Assembly (NCBI RefSeq): GCF_000332115.1
Contig: NC_020156.1
Span: 3,721,501-3,785,500 of the forward strand
DNA from: Nonlabens dokdonensis DSW-6
GTDB taxonomy: Bacteria > Bacteroidota > Bacteroidia > Flavobacteriales > Flavobacteriaceae
Length of the DNA stretch: 64,000 bases
Reading direction: 5' to 3'
In this document: piece after piece, positions 33,201 to 42,482 of the stretch
Layout: each line of letters begins with the position of its first letter
Position numbering within the stretch: position 1 is the stretch's first letter
Translations under genes and position numbers: made by a program
Notes under the pieces: model-generated
What the model saw: the letters and a program-made list of their open reading frames with translations, nothing else
The model's database searches: none
Told to the model about the DNA's origin: nothing

Positions 33201-36200
33201 TATAGCTATTTGACGTTTCTCCTGTTAAAAGTGTGCCACCAATAGTAGTGTTTGATGTATTACTAAACCATTGGTAAGAAAAGTTTCCAAGACCACCTAT
33301 AGATGTTACCGATAACGTATCTGTCATAGCACCTTGGCAGTGAGTTTGTGTTGTAACTGGTTGGCTGGTAATTACTGGTTCATCTACAACTATAACTTCT
33401 GCCGGATCGCTAATTATTGTACCACAACCACTCGCGCTAAAATTTATCTCTACGTAATAATAAAAAGTACCAGCGGTAGTAAATGCAGATGGTGTGTAGG
33501 TCATCTGATCTGCTCCAGAAATAAGAGTTCCTCCATTATTAGAATTAACTGTATTACTGAACCATTGATATGTGACTGTTCCAGCACCATCCATAAAGCT
33601 TAATGTTAAAGGAGAAATTATTCCTCCTACACATAATTCTTGTGATTGGGTAGGTTGATTCACTATGGTAGGAATGGGAAGTATTTCTACTTGAGCAACT
33701 TGAGTTAAAACAGAAGTACAACCTCCTTGTGAAAAGAATATCTCGCAATAGTAATAGTTTACTCCTAAAGGTGAATTAGGTGGAGTAAATACTGCTGAGG
33801 TAGCACCTGAGATGGAAGTACCTCCAATCACACTATTTATAGTATTACTATACCATTGATAAGTAAGCGTTCCTCCTCCAGATGCAATAGAAAATGATAA
33901 ATCGGTAGTTGTACCTCCAAGACAAATTTGTTGATTTGACAAAGGCTGTGTAGTGATTACAGGAGCAGGAAGAACATCAAAATTAACAGAGGCATCGCAA
34001 CCATTTTCATCAATAAATGTGATTAATGTGGTTCCACCTGTTATACCGGTCACTGCACCAGTGGAATCTACAATTGCAATTGAAGTATCTGTTGAAAGCC
34101 AACTATTACCCATCGTTGATGAGGTCAGTTGAGTTGTTTCACCTTGACAAACTGATAAATTACCTGAAATACTGGTTTCCGGATGGATAGTAAAAGAAAC
34201 TGTATTTGCAGTTGTAGGACCGCATTCATTATCAACAGTAAGATCAATAAAATATGTTCCAGGCGCATTGTAAGCAATATTTAATGGATTTGGATCAGTT
34301 GAGCTTGACGGAACACCTCCGGGAAAACTCCACAGGTAACTACTAGAACTCGTAAGTGGTGCGCAATTATCTACAGCAGCTGTAAAAGATATTAAATTTG
34401 ATCCTGCATTATTACAAATATCATTTATAGGGTTTATGGTTACTATTGGAGGTTGTTTAACAACAATATCTTGTGGTGTAGAGACCACATCACCACAAGA
34501 GCTACCAGAAATAGTAGATTGGAGAGTGTAAACGCCAGGTGTAATGAACTCAAAAGAAGGTTCTGGTGAATTTATGTTAGTACCATTAGTAAAACTCCAT
34601 ACCTCTGGTAAACTACCACAATAGATATCTTGATAGCTAACGTTCCATTGATAAACTAACGGACTGCAAGCATCTGATGTAATCGTATTGTTAGTAGTTG
34701 ATACTTGAACAGGAAAACAACCTTCTATTGTATCAAATACGAAGTCTGGAACGATAGGGTTTTCAATACAAATTTGATTTGAAACGGAATCCATTCCACA
34801 AGCTGAATTTGTAGAAAGTGTCACTGTATAAGTACCTGGTGTAGTGTACGTATGCACTCCATTAAGCGGCGTTGGAGAAGGCACCTCTATGGGAGTAGTT
34901 CCATCACCATAATCCCAAGTATAAAAAACATCAGACGAACAGTTTGGTCCAAAACCAACCTCAGAGGTATTAAAAAAGGTGACCTGGTTGCTTACGCATG
35001 CAGATTCAATATTGACAAAATCGGCAATAGTTTCTGAAATAACTGAAATCGGTCCTACTTGACCTGTTGTTATCGAACACTGATTTTCAATTTCTAAATT
35101 TACAAAGTATTGCCCTGGACAGCTAGTTAATAAGTATTCATGAGGTACAACAAAAGGTGATGTCAACGATGGAGCTCCAGCAATGAGTTGTGATTGAGAA
35201 TAATTTACGGTATTTCCATCTCCAAAATCAATTCTATATTCCGTATCTAAGGAATTGGTGCCCCAATTAGAAATACTAAAATCCAAAATTCCAGAAGGCG
35301 CACAAATATTAGTTGTGGAACCAGGACTATTTATTCCACCACTGGGATTTGAAATATTAAGAACTTGATAAGTCTGACTAGCTGAACATTGCCCTGCAAC
35401 TGATGGCGCTGTGACTACCATGTTGTAAACTCCTAAATCAGCATAAGTATGTGAAATTGGAAACATTACATTATTTGATATTGTTGTGCCATCACCCCAA
35501 TCTATAGTGTATAATGTGCTTGCATTATAGCCTGTAGGTATACCTGTCTGAGCAACGGTTATGGAATAATTTGTTCCAGCATTATTACAATTATTAAATG
35601 CTCCATTAGGATTTCCTGGAGATTCCGTGATGTTTAAATTTGGCTCTGATATTATGGTTACAAAATTACTTACCGTTTCAGTGCAACCAGTCGAAGAACT
35701 AACGATAAGAGTCACATTAAAATCCTGAGACATACCAGATCCAACTGCTGAAAAAATATGTATTGGGTTTTGTACATTAGAAAAGTTTCCATCCCCAAAA
35801 TCCCATTCATACATTAATGTTCCCGATCCCATCCCACTAGTACTAAAATTTACTGGCTGTCCAGAACAAACATTATTATTAAAAGTGAAATTTGCATCCA
35901 GATCATTTAAAACAACATCTATAGTTACAAATTGACCTGGTGTTAGAGTAGCGCTAGAAATTTGATCAGATACACTGATTAATTCATAAACTTGAGCTCC
36001 TAAATTTGTAGTTGGAACATCAACAACTACAGTGTTTGAATTACCTACAGTTGTAACCGTTTGAACCATTCCAGATCCAAGTCGGTATTCAAAAGTATAT
36101 GGCCTTACGCCACTCTGACCTCTAAAAGTAATAGGCACTGTTCCCGAATTTTGACATACAGTAGTCGACCCTGAAATAGTTGCACTTGGCATTATAATAG

Positions 36201-36303
36201 ACAGATGATTACTTGGGGTTTCATCATCTATTGTTACTCTTTCAATTGCAGAAGAAATTGAAAAAATGTTAAGACTTAAAAAAAGTACAGCGATCTTATT
36301 CAT
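30220..36303 (-). CDS. SprB-like giant adhesin with PKD, Ig-like and SprB repeats and type B sorting domain
   Basis: About 2027 residues from the ATG at 36303 (signal peptide MNKIAVLFLSLNIFSISSA; the frame extends to 36330 but that start is less signal-like). Order: PKD-type domains with YEWDFGDG (~167), IDWGDG (~268), IDFGDG (~362) and WDYGDG (~464); four tandem Ig-like repeats of ~98 residues (~776-1168), each with YQW[YF]SN and GGT; SprB repeats (~1384-1844) with SGGTPPYTYNWSNGA and NYLVTVTD; a last PKD (~1887); then the type B sorting domain (LMPTAFTPNDDGLNDNF, ~1939-2027). It is exported by type IX secretion, paired with the PorP gene, and probably acts in adhesion or gliding. Confidence 0.93.
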   Translation of the reverse strand: MNKIAVLFLSLNIFSISSAIERVTIDDETPSNHLSIIMPSATISGSTTVCQNSGTVPITFRGQSGVRPYTFEYRLGSGMVQTVTTVGNSNTVVVDVPTTNLGAQVYELISVSDQISSATLTPGQFVTIDVVLNDLDANFTFNNNVCSGQPVNFSTSGMGSGTLMYEWDFGDGNFSNVQNPIHIFSAVGSGMSQDFNVTLIVSSSTGCTETVSNFVTIISEPNLNITESPGNPNGAFNNCNNAGTNYSITVAQTGIPTGYNASTLYTIDWGDGTTISNNVMFPISHTYADLGVYNMVVTAPSVAGQCSASQTYQVLNISNPSGGINSPGSTTNICAPSGILDFSISNWGTNSLDTEYRIDFGDGNTVNYSQSQLIAGAPSLTSPFVVPHEYLLTSCPGQYFVNLEIENQCSITTGQVGPISVISETIADFVNIESACVSNQVTFFNTSEVGFGPNCSSDVFYTWDYGDGTTPIEVPSPTPLNGVHTYTTPGTYTVTLSTNSACGMDSVSNQICIENPIVPDFVFDTIEGCFPVQVSTTNNTITSDACSPLVYQWNVSYQDIYCGSLPEVWSFTNGTNINSPEPSFEFITPGVYTLQSTISGSSCGDVVSTPQDIVVKQPPIVTINPINDICNNAGSNLISFTAAVDNCAPLTSSSSYLWSFPGGVPSSSTDPNPLNIAYNAPGTYFIDLTVDNECGPTTANTVSFTIHPETSISGNLSVCQGETTQLTSSTMGNSWLSTDTSIAIVDSTGAVTGITGGTTLITFIDENGCDASVNFDVLPAPVITTQPLSNQQICLGGTTTDLSFSIASGGGTLTYQWYSNTINSVIGGTSISGATSAVFTPPNSPLGVNYYYCEIFFSQGGCTSVLTQVAQVEILPIPTIVNQPTQSQELCVGGIISPLTLSFMDGAGTVTYQWFSNTVNSNNGGTLISGADQMTYTPSAFTTAGTFYYYVEINFSASGCGTIISDPAEVIVVDEPVITSQPVTTQTHCQGAMTDTLSVTSIGGLGNFSYQWFSNTSNTTIGGTLLTGETSNSYIPDASIVGTTYFYCEISQTGLGCDIVSDVAEVIIIPAPVITNQPIDDSICLGESINPLSVTVTNGASLPNYQWYSNVLDSTVGGSPIVGANADTYQPPNTNLGTIYYYCEISFSSGGCPQIFSDTAEVTISDFPSIANQNYVICTTDVFTMDPLQGGMNTVPANTTYVWTILTNSPTGVVTGATNETVPQSDFTQNLTNSTTQVGTVVYAVTPVAGSCSGNNFTVSIDVFPTPIVDFSINDQTLCNSDTSTSVSLSSTIVGNVSYSWTANVPAGITGVTLSGTDVIPVQTLNNSTTVPLTVVYTATATFNTGASSCQGPANDYSITVNPEITTSTIVSDFNGFNVSSFGANDGSIDLTVSGGTGNFSYNWIGPNGFIATTEDINSLVAGNYQVTIDDGSCAPIILDFVLIEPAELLFEEDLSVHLDLECFGDMNGAIGVNITQESIAPYTFEIINASGTVVGSVANSNVLSQTFTGLSGGIFTVRITDGNGGITELSGLEILQPDMIMIAASQTSISCFGADDASITLNVSGGNGGPYTADWSNLATGFFQANLGAGTYDITVTDRLGCTELISIVIPQAPIFDISPIVENISCIGANDGSIALNLVGGLQPITLTWNDGSTSGVNRNNLGPGTYTVTIEDGTPCFITETFIIIEPQALVVDANVTNALDCNNGDTGAINLIVSGGTPPYTYNWSNGAITEDLNNISSGNYLVTVTDSEGCIEASSFTVVRPAPIELSVTDSLTVDCDTSTVEQNFEAVVSGGVAPFTFNWSNGNVSGANNQFMSTNQNGLIILEAVDSRGCIGTFNFDVDLERIGEPSFNSESIGFITLGEYSILDPIQFTNTSTEDFNSISWDFGDGAFSNDENPIHTYTTPGQYTVIQTVVYGYGCIKTFVRTLFITKGYKLLMPTAFTPNDDGLNDNFRPIQEGLEELRFDIYDTWGSLIFSESGATIAGWNGLLNDREAENGNYYFKLTAKTFYGEEINAEGAFIKID
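32800..33975 (-). repeat. Four tandem Ig-like repeats inside the adhesin gene
   Basis: Four units of about 294 bp. Each encodes a ...ITxQP...C.G......YQW[YF]SN....GGT..[SG]......YYY.EI..S..GC....AEV block. They are protein-level repeats; I could not align them exactly at DNA level. Confidence 0.85.
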
Positions 36304-36541
36304 AACCCATCGTTTAACTTTTGTGTACAATTAGTAAGATGAAAAAAATAAACCTATGCATTACTAACTATTTCTTATAAAAGCACTTACAATTCTATAC
36401 TTTTAAATCGAGAACTTAACAAATTATTAAGTTTTTTCGGTGAAAAACATTACTTCAACTTATTTCTTAACATCTGATAATCATTTATTTAATATTACAA
36501 GTATAAAACTGAGGAGTGAAAAATTTATTTACTTTTGAATT

Positions 36542-37102
36542 ATGAAAAAACTAGCTTACATAATTGTACTCCTTTCAATCATTGGATGTAACAAGGATTC
36601 GGATAAAAATTCTAATCTAGAAACTACTAAAAAGAAAGTTATTGAAAAGGAGTTCCAATTCCCAAATGACTACTTAGGTATTTATAAAGGTGAACTACTA
36701 AATACATCGAGCAACGGTACTGAAAAAATACCTATGGAGCTGCATTTATTAAAAACGCAAGATTCTATACGTTTTGATTATAAAATATTTTATGGTCAAG
36801 AAAGATCTGAAAGAGGTTATACGCTGGTAAAGACGGAAAATCCTAACATATACGAACTAGATGAAAATAATGGGATTGTATTACCTATCGCCTATTCTAA
36901 AAACACTTTATTTAGCACTTATGAAGTAGCTGGTAATTTGTTAAATAATAGTGAGGTCTTCTATGAAGATAGAATGGATTTTATGATTACTATGTCAAGC
37001 CTCAAGACAAAAGAAGCCGCTGGAGAAGCTGAAGGTTATCAAGTAACTAGTTATCCTGTATTAGTTATGCAACAGGCCACACTTTACAAAATCAAAGAAT
37101 AA
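36542..37102 (+). CDS. Lipoprotein of unknown function
   Basis: A 186-residue protein with a lipoprotein signal (MKKLAYIIVLLSIIGC, Cys16), a charged linker and a beta-rich domain (DYLGIYKGELLNTSSNG ... MELHLLKTQDSIRFDYKIFYG). No family recognised. A TACTTTTG sequence ends 4 bp before the ATG (36530-36537). It is divergent from the giant adhesin, but its gene is not obviously tied to it. Confidence 0.75.
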   Translation: MKKLAYIIVLLSIIGCNKDSDKNSNLETTKKKVIEKEFQFPNDYLGIYKGELLNTSSNGTEKIPMELHLLKTQDSIRFDYKIFYGQERSERGYTLVKTENPNIYELDENNGIVLPIAYSKNTLFSTYEVAGNLLNNSEVFYEDRMDFMITMSSLKTKEAAGEAEGYQVTSYPVLVMQQATLYKIKE

Positions 37103-37170
37103 ATAAACCATTAGGGTTATTATTTTAATTTAGTAATAATGCATGTTTAATATTGAATAATAATCCTGCA

Positions 37171-37206
37171 TAAAAAAATGCCCTATATAAATAGGGCATT
37201 TTAAAT
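37171..37206. terminator. Bidirectional terminator
   Basis: Perfect 12-bp stem (37175-37186 with 37191-37202, loop ATAA) with A and T runs on the two sides, between convergent genes ending at 37102 and 37223. Confidence 0.85.
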
Positions 37207-37222
37207 AATTTATAGTTTTAGT

Positions 37223-38479
37223 CTAAGCAAATGCTGCGGCAACGCTTGCGCTCAACCTTTTATAAACGCCTCCATCTAGACGCTCACGTATACCTTCAAA
37301 TGCTGTTAGTGTTTCTTCAATATCCTCCATCGTATGAGACGCTGTAGGAATCAATCTTAATAATATCAACCCTTTAGGAATCACAGGATAAACGACGATA
37401 GAACAAAATACACCAAAGTTTTCTCGTAAATCTTTTACTAAAGCCATTGCTTCGGGAATACTTCCTTTAAGATAAACTGGAGTTACACATGACTGTGTTG
37501 TTCCTATATCAAAACCTCTATCTTTTAAACCATTTTGTAATGCATTTACGTTTTCCCATAACTTTTCTTTAAGCTCTGGCATAGTGCGTAACATGTCTAA
37601 ACGTTTTAAAGCTCCTACCACTAATTGTGATTGAAGAGACTTCGCAAACATTTGAGAACGCAAATTATATTTTAAGTAATCGATAATTTCTTTATCGGCA
37701 GCAATAAAAGCACCTGTACTTGCAAGTGACTTTGCAAATGTTGCAAAATATACATCTATTTGATCTTGTACTCCTTGCTCCTCTCCTGCTCCAGCACCAG
37801 TTTTACCTAATGTTCCAAAACCGTGTGCATCATCTACAAATAACCTGAAATTATACTTTTCTTTTAAAGCAACTATTTCTTTAAGTTTTCCTTGCTCACC
37901 ACGCATTCCAAAAACACCTTCAGAAATAACTAGAATACCACCACCAGTTTGCTCAGCAATTTTAGTAGCACGTTGTAAGTTCTTTTCAATACTATCAAGA
38001 TCATTGTGCTTATAGGTAAAACGCTTTCCATGGTGCAAGCGCACTCCGTCTATGATACAAGCGTGAGCATCTACATCATAAACGATCACATCATCTTTTG
38101 AAACTAAAGCATCAACTGTAGAAACCATTCCTTGATAACCAAAATTCAATAAATAAGCCGCTTCCTTATCGACAAACTCTGCTAATTCGTTTTGAAGTTG
38201 CTCATGTAAATCAGTATGGCCGCTCATCATGCGAGCACCCATTGGGTAAGCGCTACCGTACTCAGCTCCAGCTTCAGCATCAACCTTTCTTACTTCTGGA
38301 TGATTTGCTAGCCCTAGATAATCATTTACACTCCATGTGATCACTTCTCTACCGTTAAATCGCATGCGGTTTGCTATAGGACCTTCTAACTTAGGAAATA
38401 CAAAATATCCTTCAGCTACACTCGCCCATTTTCCTAATGGTCCTTTGTCTTTGTAAATTTTATCAAATAAATCTTTCAT
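37223..38479 (-). CDS. Alpha-oxoamine synthase, probable cysteate fatty acyltransferase (CapB-like) of sulfonolipid synthesis
   Basis: A 418-residue PLP enzyme of the serine palmitoyltransferase/KBL/BioF family. Blocks seen are VNDYLGLANHPEV, YGSAYPMGARMMSGHTDLHEQLQ, DAHACIIDGVRLHH, DDAHGFGTLGKTGAG and the PLP lysine in TFAKSLASTGAF. These enzymes condense an amino acid with acyl-CoA or acyl-ACP. The next gene upstream on the same strand is a cysteine-synthase-like protein, and in Flavobacterium such pairs make capnine from cysteate, a lipid needed for efficient gliding. That makes CapB more likely than serine palmitoyltransferase, but substrate choice is inference. Confidence 0.82.
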   Translation of the reverse strand: MKDLFDKIYKDKGPLGKWASVAEGYFVFPKLEGPIANRMRFNGREVITWSVNDYLGLANHPEVRKVDAEAGAEYGSAYPMGARMMSGHTDLHEQLQNELAEFVDKEAAYLLNFGYQGMVSTVDALVSKDDVIVYDVDAHACIIDGVRLHHGKRFTYKHNDLDSIEKNLQRATKIAEQTGGGILVISEGVFGMRGEQGKLKEIVALKEKYNFRLFVDDAHGFGTLGKTGAGAGEEQGVQDQIDVYFATFAKSLASTGAFIAADKEIIDYLKYNLRSQMFAKSLQSQLVVGALKRLDMLRTMPELKEKLWENVNALQNGLKDRGFDIGTTQSCVTPVYLKGSIPEAMALVKDLRENFGVFCSIVVYPVIPKGLILLRLIPTASHTMEDIEETLTAFEGIRERLDGGVYKRLSASVAAAFA

Positions 38480-38605
38480 GTCATAAAATTAGGCTACAAA
38501 TATACGATTCTAATAATAATTAGCTTGTGTATTATGCGTGCATAGTAAATAAGTTAATAACAACAATCTATTGATAAATAGACTATTAAATAGTGTAAGG
38601 AATTT

Positions 38606-38621
38606 CACTTTCGCGAAAGCG
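38606..38621. repeat. Palindrome copy 9, one mismatch
   Basis: CACTTTCGCGAAAGCG, intergenic, between the two sulfonolipid-type genes. Confidence 0.9.
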
Positions 38622-38624
38622 AAA

Positions 38625-38659
38625 TAAAAAAATCGCTATCTAATTAAAAGACAGCGATT
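38625..38659 (-). terminator. Terminator after the cysteine-synthase-like gene
   Basis: 11-bp stem with one G-U pair (38631-38641 with 38649-38659) and a T run on the minus-strand exit. It would separate the two sulfonolipid-type genes into two transcripts, or allow partial read-through. Confidence 0.7.
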
Positions 38660-38687
38660 AATACAATGTTAAATATATGAAGTAGGA

Positions 38688-39728
38688 TTACTTTATGTAC
38701 TCTATATGTTGCTCATTTGCGGTAGACTTTGAATCTACAAAGCCTTGTTCCTGCATCCACTGATCGTTATAAATTTTACTCATATATCTTGAACCATGAT
38801 CAGGAAATATGACGACCACATTAGAATTTTTATCAAATTCACCTTCTACTACTAGTTGCTTTACAGCCTGCATAGCGGCTCCACTTGTATAACCTACAAA
38901 AAGGCCTTCAGTTTGTGAAATTTTTCTGGCCATGTGAGCGGCATCTTCATCTTTTACTTTTGTAAAGCTATCAATTACATCAAAGTCTGTTGCAGTAGGG
39001 ATTAAATTTTTACCCAATCCTTCTATGCGGTAAGGATAGATTTCGTCCTTATCAAACTCTTGAGTTTCGTGGTATTTTTTAAGAACACTACCATAAGCGT
39101 CTACACCTAGAATTTTGATGTTAGGGTTTTGTTCTTTTAAGAAACGAGCCGTTCCTGAAATAGTTCCACCTGTACCACTACAGGCAACAAGGTGTGTAAT
39201 TTCTCCAGCAGTTTGATTCCATATTTCAGGACCAGTGGTTAAATAATGAGCTTCGGTATTTAAATCATTAAAGTACTGGTTGATATATATACTATTTTTT
39301 ATCTCATCGTGTAATCGCTTTGCAACTTGATAATAACTACGTGGATCATCTGCACTAACGTTAGCTGGGCAAACATAGACTTTTGCGCCCATAGACTTTA
39401 GCATGTCTATTTTATCAGCACTAGATTTTGAACTTACGGCAAGGATGCAATCATAACCTTTGATGCGACTTACCATTGCAATGCTAAAACCTGTATTACC
39501 AGACGTAGTCTCTATTATGGTATCACCTGGTTTGAGAATTCCTTTTTTCTCAGCTTGTTCTATAATATGTAATGCAATGCGGTCTTTTGAAGAATGCCCT
39601 GGATTAAAGGCTTCTGCTTTTGCGTAATAATTACCTGGAAAACTTGCTACGGTTTGAGAGAGCTTGATAAGTGGTGTTTCTCCTATCAATTCCAGTACAT
39701 TATTGTACGCTTTAATATTGTTACTCAT
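38688..39728 (-). CDS. Cysteine synthase family PLP enzyme, probable cysteate synthase (CapA-like)
   Basis: A 346-residue fold-type II PLP enzyme, longer than CysK. Conserved blocks are [11 protein letters not shown], the PLP lysine in [45 protein letters not shown] and the phosphate-binding [10 protein letters not shown]. Family members make cysteine, cystathionine or cysteate by beta-replacement. Location next to an alpha-oxoamine synthase, in an organism with gliding-type secretion genes, points to cysteate synthase supplying the head group of sulfonolipids. Plain cysteine synthase or cystathionine beta-synthase remain possible. Confidence 0.8.
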   Translation of the reverse strand: MSNNIKAYNNVLELIGETPLIKLSQTVASFPGNYYAKAEAFNPGHSSKDRIALHIIEQAEKKGILKPGDTIIETTSGNTGFSIAMVSRIKGYDCILAVSSKSSADKIDMLKSMGAKVYVCPANVSADDPRSYYQVAKRLHDEIKNSIYINQYFNDLNTEAHYLTTGPEIWNQTAGEITHLVACSGTGGTISGTARFLKEQNPNIKILGVDAYGSVLKKYHETQEFDKDEIYPYRIEGLGKNLIPTATDFDVIDSFTKVKDEDAAHMARKISQTEGLFVGYTSGAAMQAVKQLVVEGEFDKNSNVVVIFPDHGSRYMSKIYNDQWMQEQGFVDSKSTANEQHIEYIK

Positions 39729-39851
39729 ATTTAGGGTTTTGCTTAGAAGCTCAACATCAGATTTTGTTTAATAAACAAGCATTTCACAATGTTTAAGTTT
39801 CCAGATATGCATTCGTTTTTGCACAAACGTTGCAAATTTACATAAATTTAT

Positions 39852-41903
39852 CTAGCCTTTCCTATTTTCTAGATCTAGTAAAAAAGCGAAATCGATTGCG
39901 ACCTCTTTAAGTGCATCATACCTACCTGATGCACCGCTGTGACCACTAGCCAAATCGGTTTTGAACAATAACAAATTGTTATCTTTTTTCTTTTCTCTTA
40001 ATTTTGCGACCCATTTTGCCGGTTCCCAATATTGAACTTGAGAATCGTGATAACCGGTAGTAACTAACATGTTAGGATAATCTTGTTCCTTCACTTGATC
40101 ATAAGGAGAATAGCTTAACATATAATCATAACTATCCTTATTATTAGGGTTTCCCCATTCATCATATTCACCTGTAGTAAGCGGGATACTATCATCCAGC
40201 ATAGTTGTCACCACATCCACAAATGGGACTGCACTCAAGATGCCGTTGTATAAATGAGGGGCCATATTAATGATAGCGCCCATCAACAATCCTCCAGCAC
40301 TGCCACCAGAGGCATAAAGCTGGCTGGCTGAAGTATATTTTTCCTGAATCAAATACTCACTACAAGCAATGAAGTCCGTAAACGTGTTTCTTTTTGAAAA
40401 CATTTTACCATCTTCATACCATTCCCTTCCTAAATACTCGCCACCTCTGACGTGTGCTATCGCAAAAATAAAACCTCTATCCAGTAAACTCAATCTAGAT
40501 ATAGAAAAATAAGGGTCGATAGTATGACCATAGCTTCCATAACTATATTGCAATAATGGATTTCCTTCTTCTTTAATTAAATCCTTCTTATACACTAAAC
40601 TTATAGGAACTTTCACTCCATCTTTTGCCGTTGCCCATATTCTTTCAGATTGATAATCATCTGCATTAAAATTAGGATCTTCTATAGGTTGCGTTTTGAG
40701 AATGACTTCTTCCCGAGTCTCCATATCAAACTCGATGACTGACGGTGGTAAAGTCATTGAATTGTAATTGTACCTCAATTTCTTAGTTTGAAACTGAAAA
40801 TTGGCACTCGTAAATGCAGTGTAAGTCTCATTTTCAAAAGGTAAAAAATAATCTACCGTATTATCCCAAGCTTTAATCCTAATACGATTCAAGCCATTAA
40901 ATCGATCTGAAATAACAAAGTAATCCTCAAATAAATCGAAGTCTTCTAACAACACCTCTTTATCGTGCGCAATAAAATCCTGCCAGTTTTCCATTTCTGG
41001 AGTTTCTATAGCAGTTTTCATGACTTTAAAGTTAGTTGCACCATCCTTATTGGTCATGATGTAAAAGCTGTCCTGGTAATGCGACACGCTATATTCCATC
41101 ACGTCTTGACGTTCCTGCACTATTTTAAATGTACTATCAGGAAAATCGGCATCTATAAATCGTACCTCGTCAGATAAAGTTGCTGATGATTTAATCATGA
41201 TAAATCGCTCCGAAAGAGTTTTGTAAACAAAGCAATTAAATATTTCATCCTTTTCTTCAAAAACCAATTCATTTTCAGTCGCTGGAGCGCCTATTTTGTA
41301 TTTAAAAATTTTATTGGCTCTTAAAGTCTGTGGATCTTTTCTTGTAAAAAATAAAGTTTCATTATCATTTGCCCAGACAGATCCTCCTGTGGTCAGTTCT
41401 AGGTTTTGGTCAAGAGTCTCTCCTGTTTCTAAATTCTTAATGAAAATAGTGTACTCGCGACGGCCTTTAGTATCTATACCATAGGCTAGCATTTTATTAT
41501 TAGGCGAGATATTGATAGAAGTGAGTTTGTAATAGTCATGACCTATTGCCATTTCGTTTACATTAAAAAGCAATTCTTCCTTTTCTTCACCATCTTTTCT
41601 TCTGTAGTAATACGGATAGCTTTCACCAGTTTTCATTTTACTGATGTACCAGTAGCCATTTAATAGATAAGGCACGGACTCATCATCTTCTTTGATGCGG
41701 CCCTTGATTTCTTCAAATAACTGCTCTTTCATTTCATTAGTATGCTCAGTAACCTTTTCATAGTAAGCATTCTCACTCTTTAAATAATCCATCACTTCTG
41801 GCGCATCGCGTTGCGTCATCCAGTGGTAATTATCAATTCTTTGATGACCATGCTTATCATGGACATGGGCAATTTTCTTTGCAATAGGAGCCTTTAAGGA
41901 CAT
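39852..41903 (-). CDS. Prolyl oligopeptidase family protease (oligopeptidase B-like)
   Basis: From the ATG at 41903 (MSLKAPIAKKIAHVHDKHGHQRIDNYHW) the protein has 683 residues, the usual oligopeptidase B length; a longer frame to 41951 adds only 16 unlike residues. The N-terminal seven-bladed propeller is followed by the alpha/beta hydrolase domain with FAIAHVRGGEYLGREWYEDGK, the nucleophile block YASGGSAGGLLMG, Asp in TGYHDSQVQYWEP and His in SGHSGASGR. It cleaves short peptides after basic residues in the family. No signal peptide, so cytoplasmic. Divergent from ybaB with 148 bp between starts. Confidence 0.93.
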   Translation of the reverse strand: MSLKAPIAKKIAHVHDKHGHQRIDNYHWMTQRDAPEVMDYLKSENAYYEKVTEHTNEMKEQLFEEIKGRIKEDDESVPYLLNGYWYISKMKTGESYPYYYRRKDGEEKEELLFNVNEMAIGHDYYKLTSINISPNNKMLAYGIDTKGRREYTIFIKNLETGETLDQNLELTTGGSVWANDNETLFFTRKDPQTLRANKIFKYKIGAPATENELVFEEKDEIFNCFVYKTLSERFIMIKSSATLSDEVRFIDADFPDSTFKIVQERQDVMEYSVSHYQDSFYIMTNKDGATNFKVMKTAIETPEMENWQDFIAHDKEVLLEDFDLFEDYFVISDRFNGLNRIRIKAWDNTVDYFLPFENETYTAFTSANFQFQTKKLRYNYNSMTLPPSVIEFDMETREEVILKTQPIEDPNFNADDYQSERIWATAKDGVKVPISLVYKKDLIKEEGNPLLQYSYGSYGHTIDPYFSISRLSLLDRGFIFAIAHVRGGEYLGREWYEDGKMFSKRNTFTDFIACSEYLIQEKYTSASQLYASGGSAGGLLMGAIINMAPHLYNGILSAVPFVDVVTTMLDDSIPLTTGEYDEWGNPNNKDSYDYMLSYSPYDQVKEQDYPNMLVTTGYHDSQVQYWEPAKWVAKLREKKKDNNLLLFKTDLASGHSGASGRYDALKEVAIDFAFLLDLENRKG

Positions 41904-42005
41904 AAATTTCTGGTAATTTAAAGCGCTGCAAGATATAAAATAGAGCAGCATTTGTGACTATGTTATCTAGATAGTTATTTTTGTAAAAAATGTATGAAAA
42001 AGTTC

Positions 42006-42021
42006 CGCTTTCGCGAAAGCG
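42006..42021. repeat. CGCTTTCGCGAAAGCG palindrome, copy 10
   Basis: Exact copy, 30 bp before the ybaB start. Flanks TTCC and GAGA. Confidence 0.97.
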
Positions 42022-42051
42022 AGACTACAAATAAACTTAAATAAAGAAACT

Positions 42052-42375
42052 ATGTTTGGAGATATTTCAGGTATGATGGGTAAGTTAAAAGAGGCTCAGC
42101 AAAAAGTTGAAGACACAAAAAAAAGAATGGATACCGTTTTAATAGACGAGCAGTCTAACGACGGATTACTAAAAGTAACAGTGACTGCAAGTCGCACCAT
42201 CAAAAACATTGTTGTGGCAGACGAGCTTCTAGAAGACAAAGATCAATTAGAAGATTATCTTGTAATGGTCACTAATAAAGCACTTTCTAAAGCCGAAGGT
42301 ATTTATGAAGCCGAAGTCGCTGCAGTTGCAAAGGATGGAATGCCTAATATTCCAGGAATGGATATGTTTAAGTAA
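42052..42375 (+). CDS. ybaB: YbaB/EbfC family nucleoid-associated protein
   Basis: A 107-residue DNA-binding protein. It starts [29 protein letters not shown], the long dimerisation helix with coiled-coil character, then beta strands ([25 protein letters not shown]) and the C-terminal helix ending NIPGMDMFK. Members bind DNA as tweezer-like dimers and affect nucleoid structure. It is read by itself and ends before a bidirectional terminator. Confidence 0.93.
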   Translation: MFGDISGMMGKLKEAQQKVEDTKKRMDTVLIDEQSNDGLLKVTVTASRTIKNIVVADELLEDKDQLEDYLVMVTNKALSKAEGIYEAEVAAVAKDGMPNIPGMDMFK

Positions 42376-42429
42376 TAAAAGTAAGAGCAAAATTAATAGA
42401 TCTTTGTTTAAAGAAATCTTTATAAAAAC

Positions 42430-42466
42430 AAAAGTCCTTTTGAACGATATTCAAAAGGACTTTTTT
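42430..42466. terminator. Bidirectional terminator between ybaB and the GSDH-type IX substrate
   Basis: 14-bp perfect stem (42430-42443 with 42451-42464) followed by T on the plus strand and, on the minus strand, by another T-rich run. Confidence 0.85.
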
Positions 42467-42482
42467 AATAATTATAAAATTT

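Noticed and set aside
32800..33975. CRISPR array in the adhesin repeats
   Set aside because: The repeats are ~294 bp, in frame and protein-level; no short direct repeats with unique spacers are seen here or elsewhere in the window.
36413..36433. 7-bp inverted repeat AACTTAA-N7-TTAAGTT upstream of the adhesin
   Set aside because: Short and AT-rich, so likely by chance in this composition; followed by T but with no gene before it.
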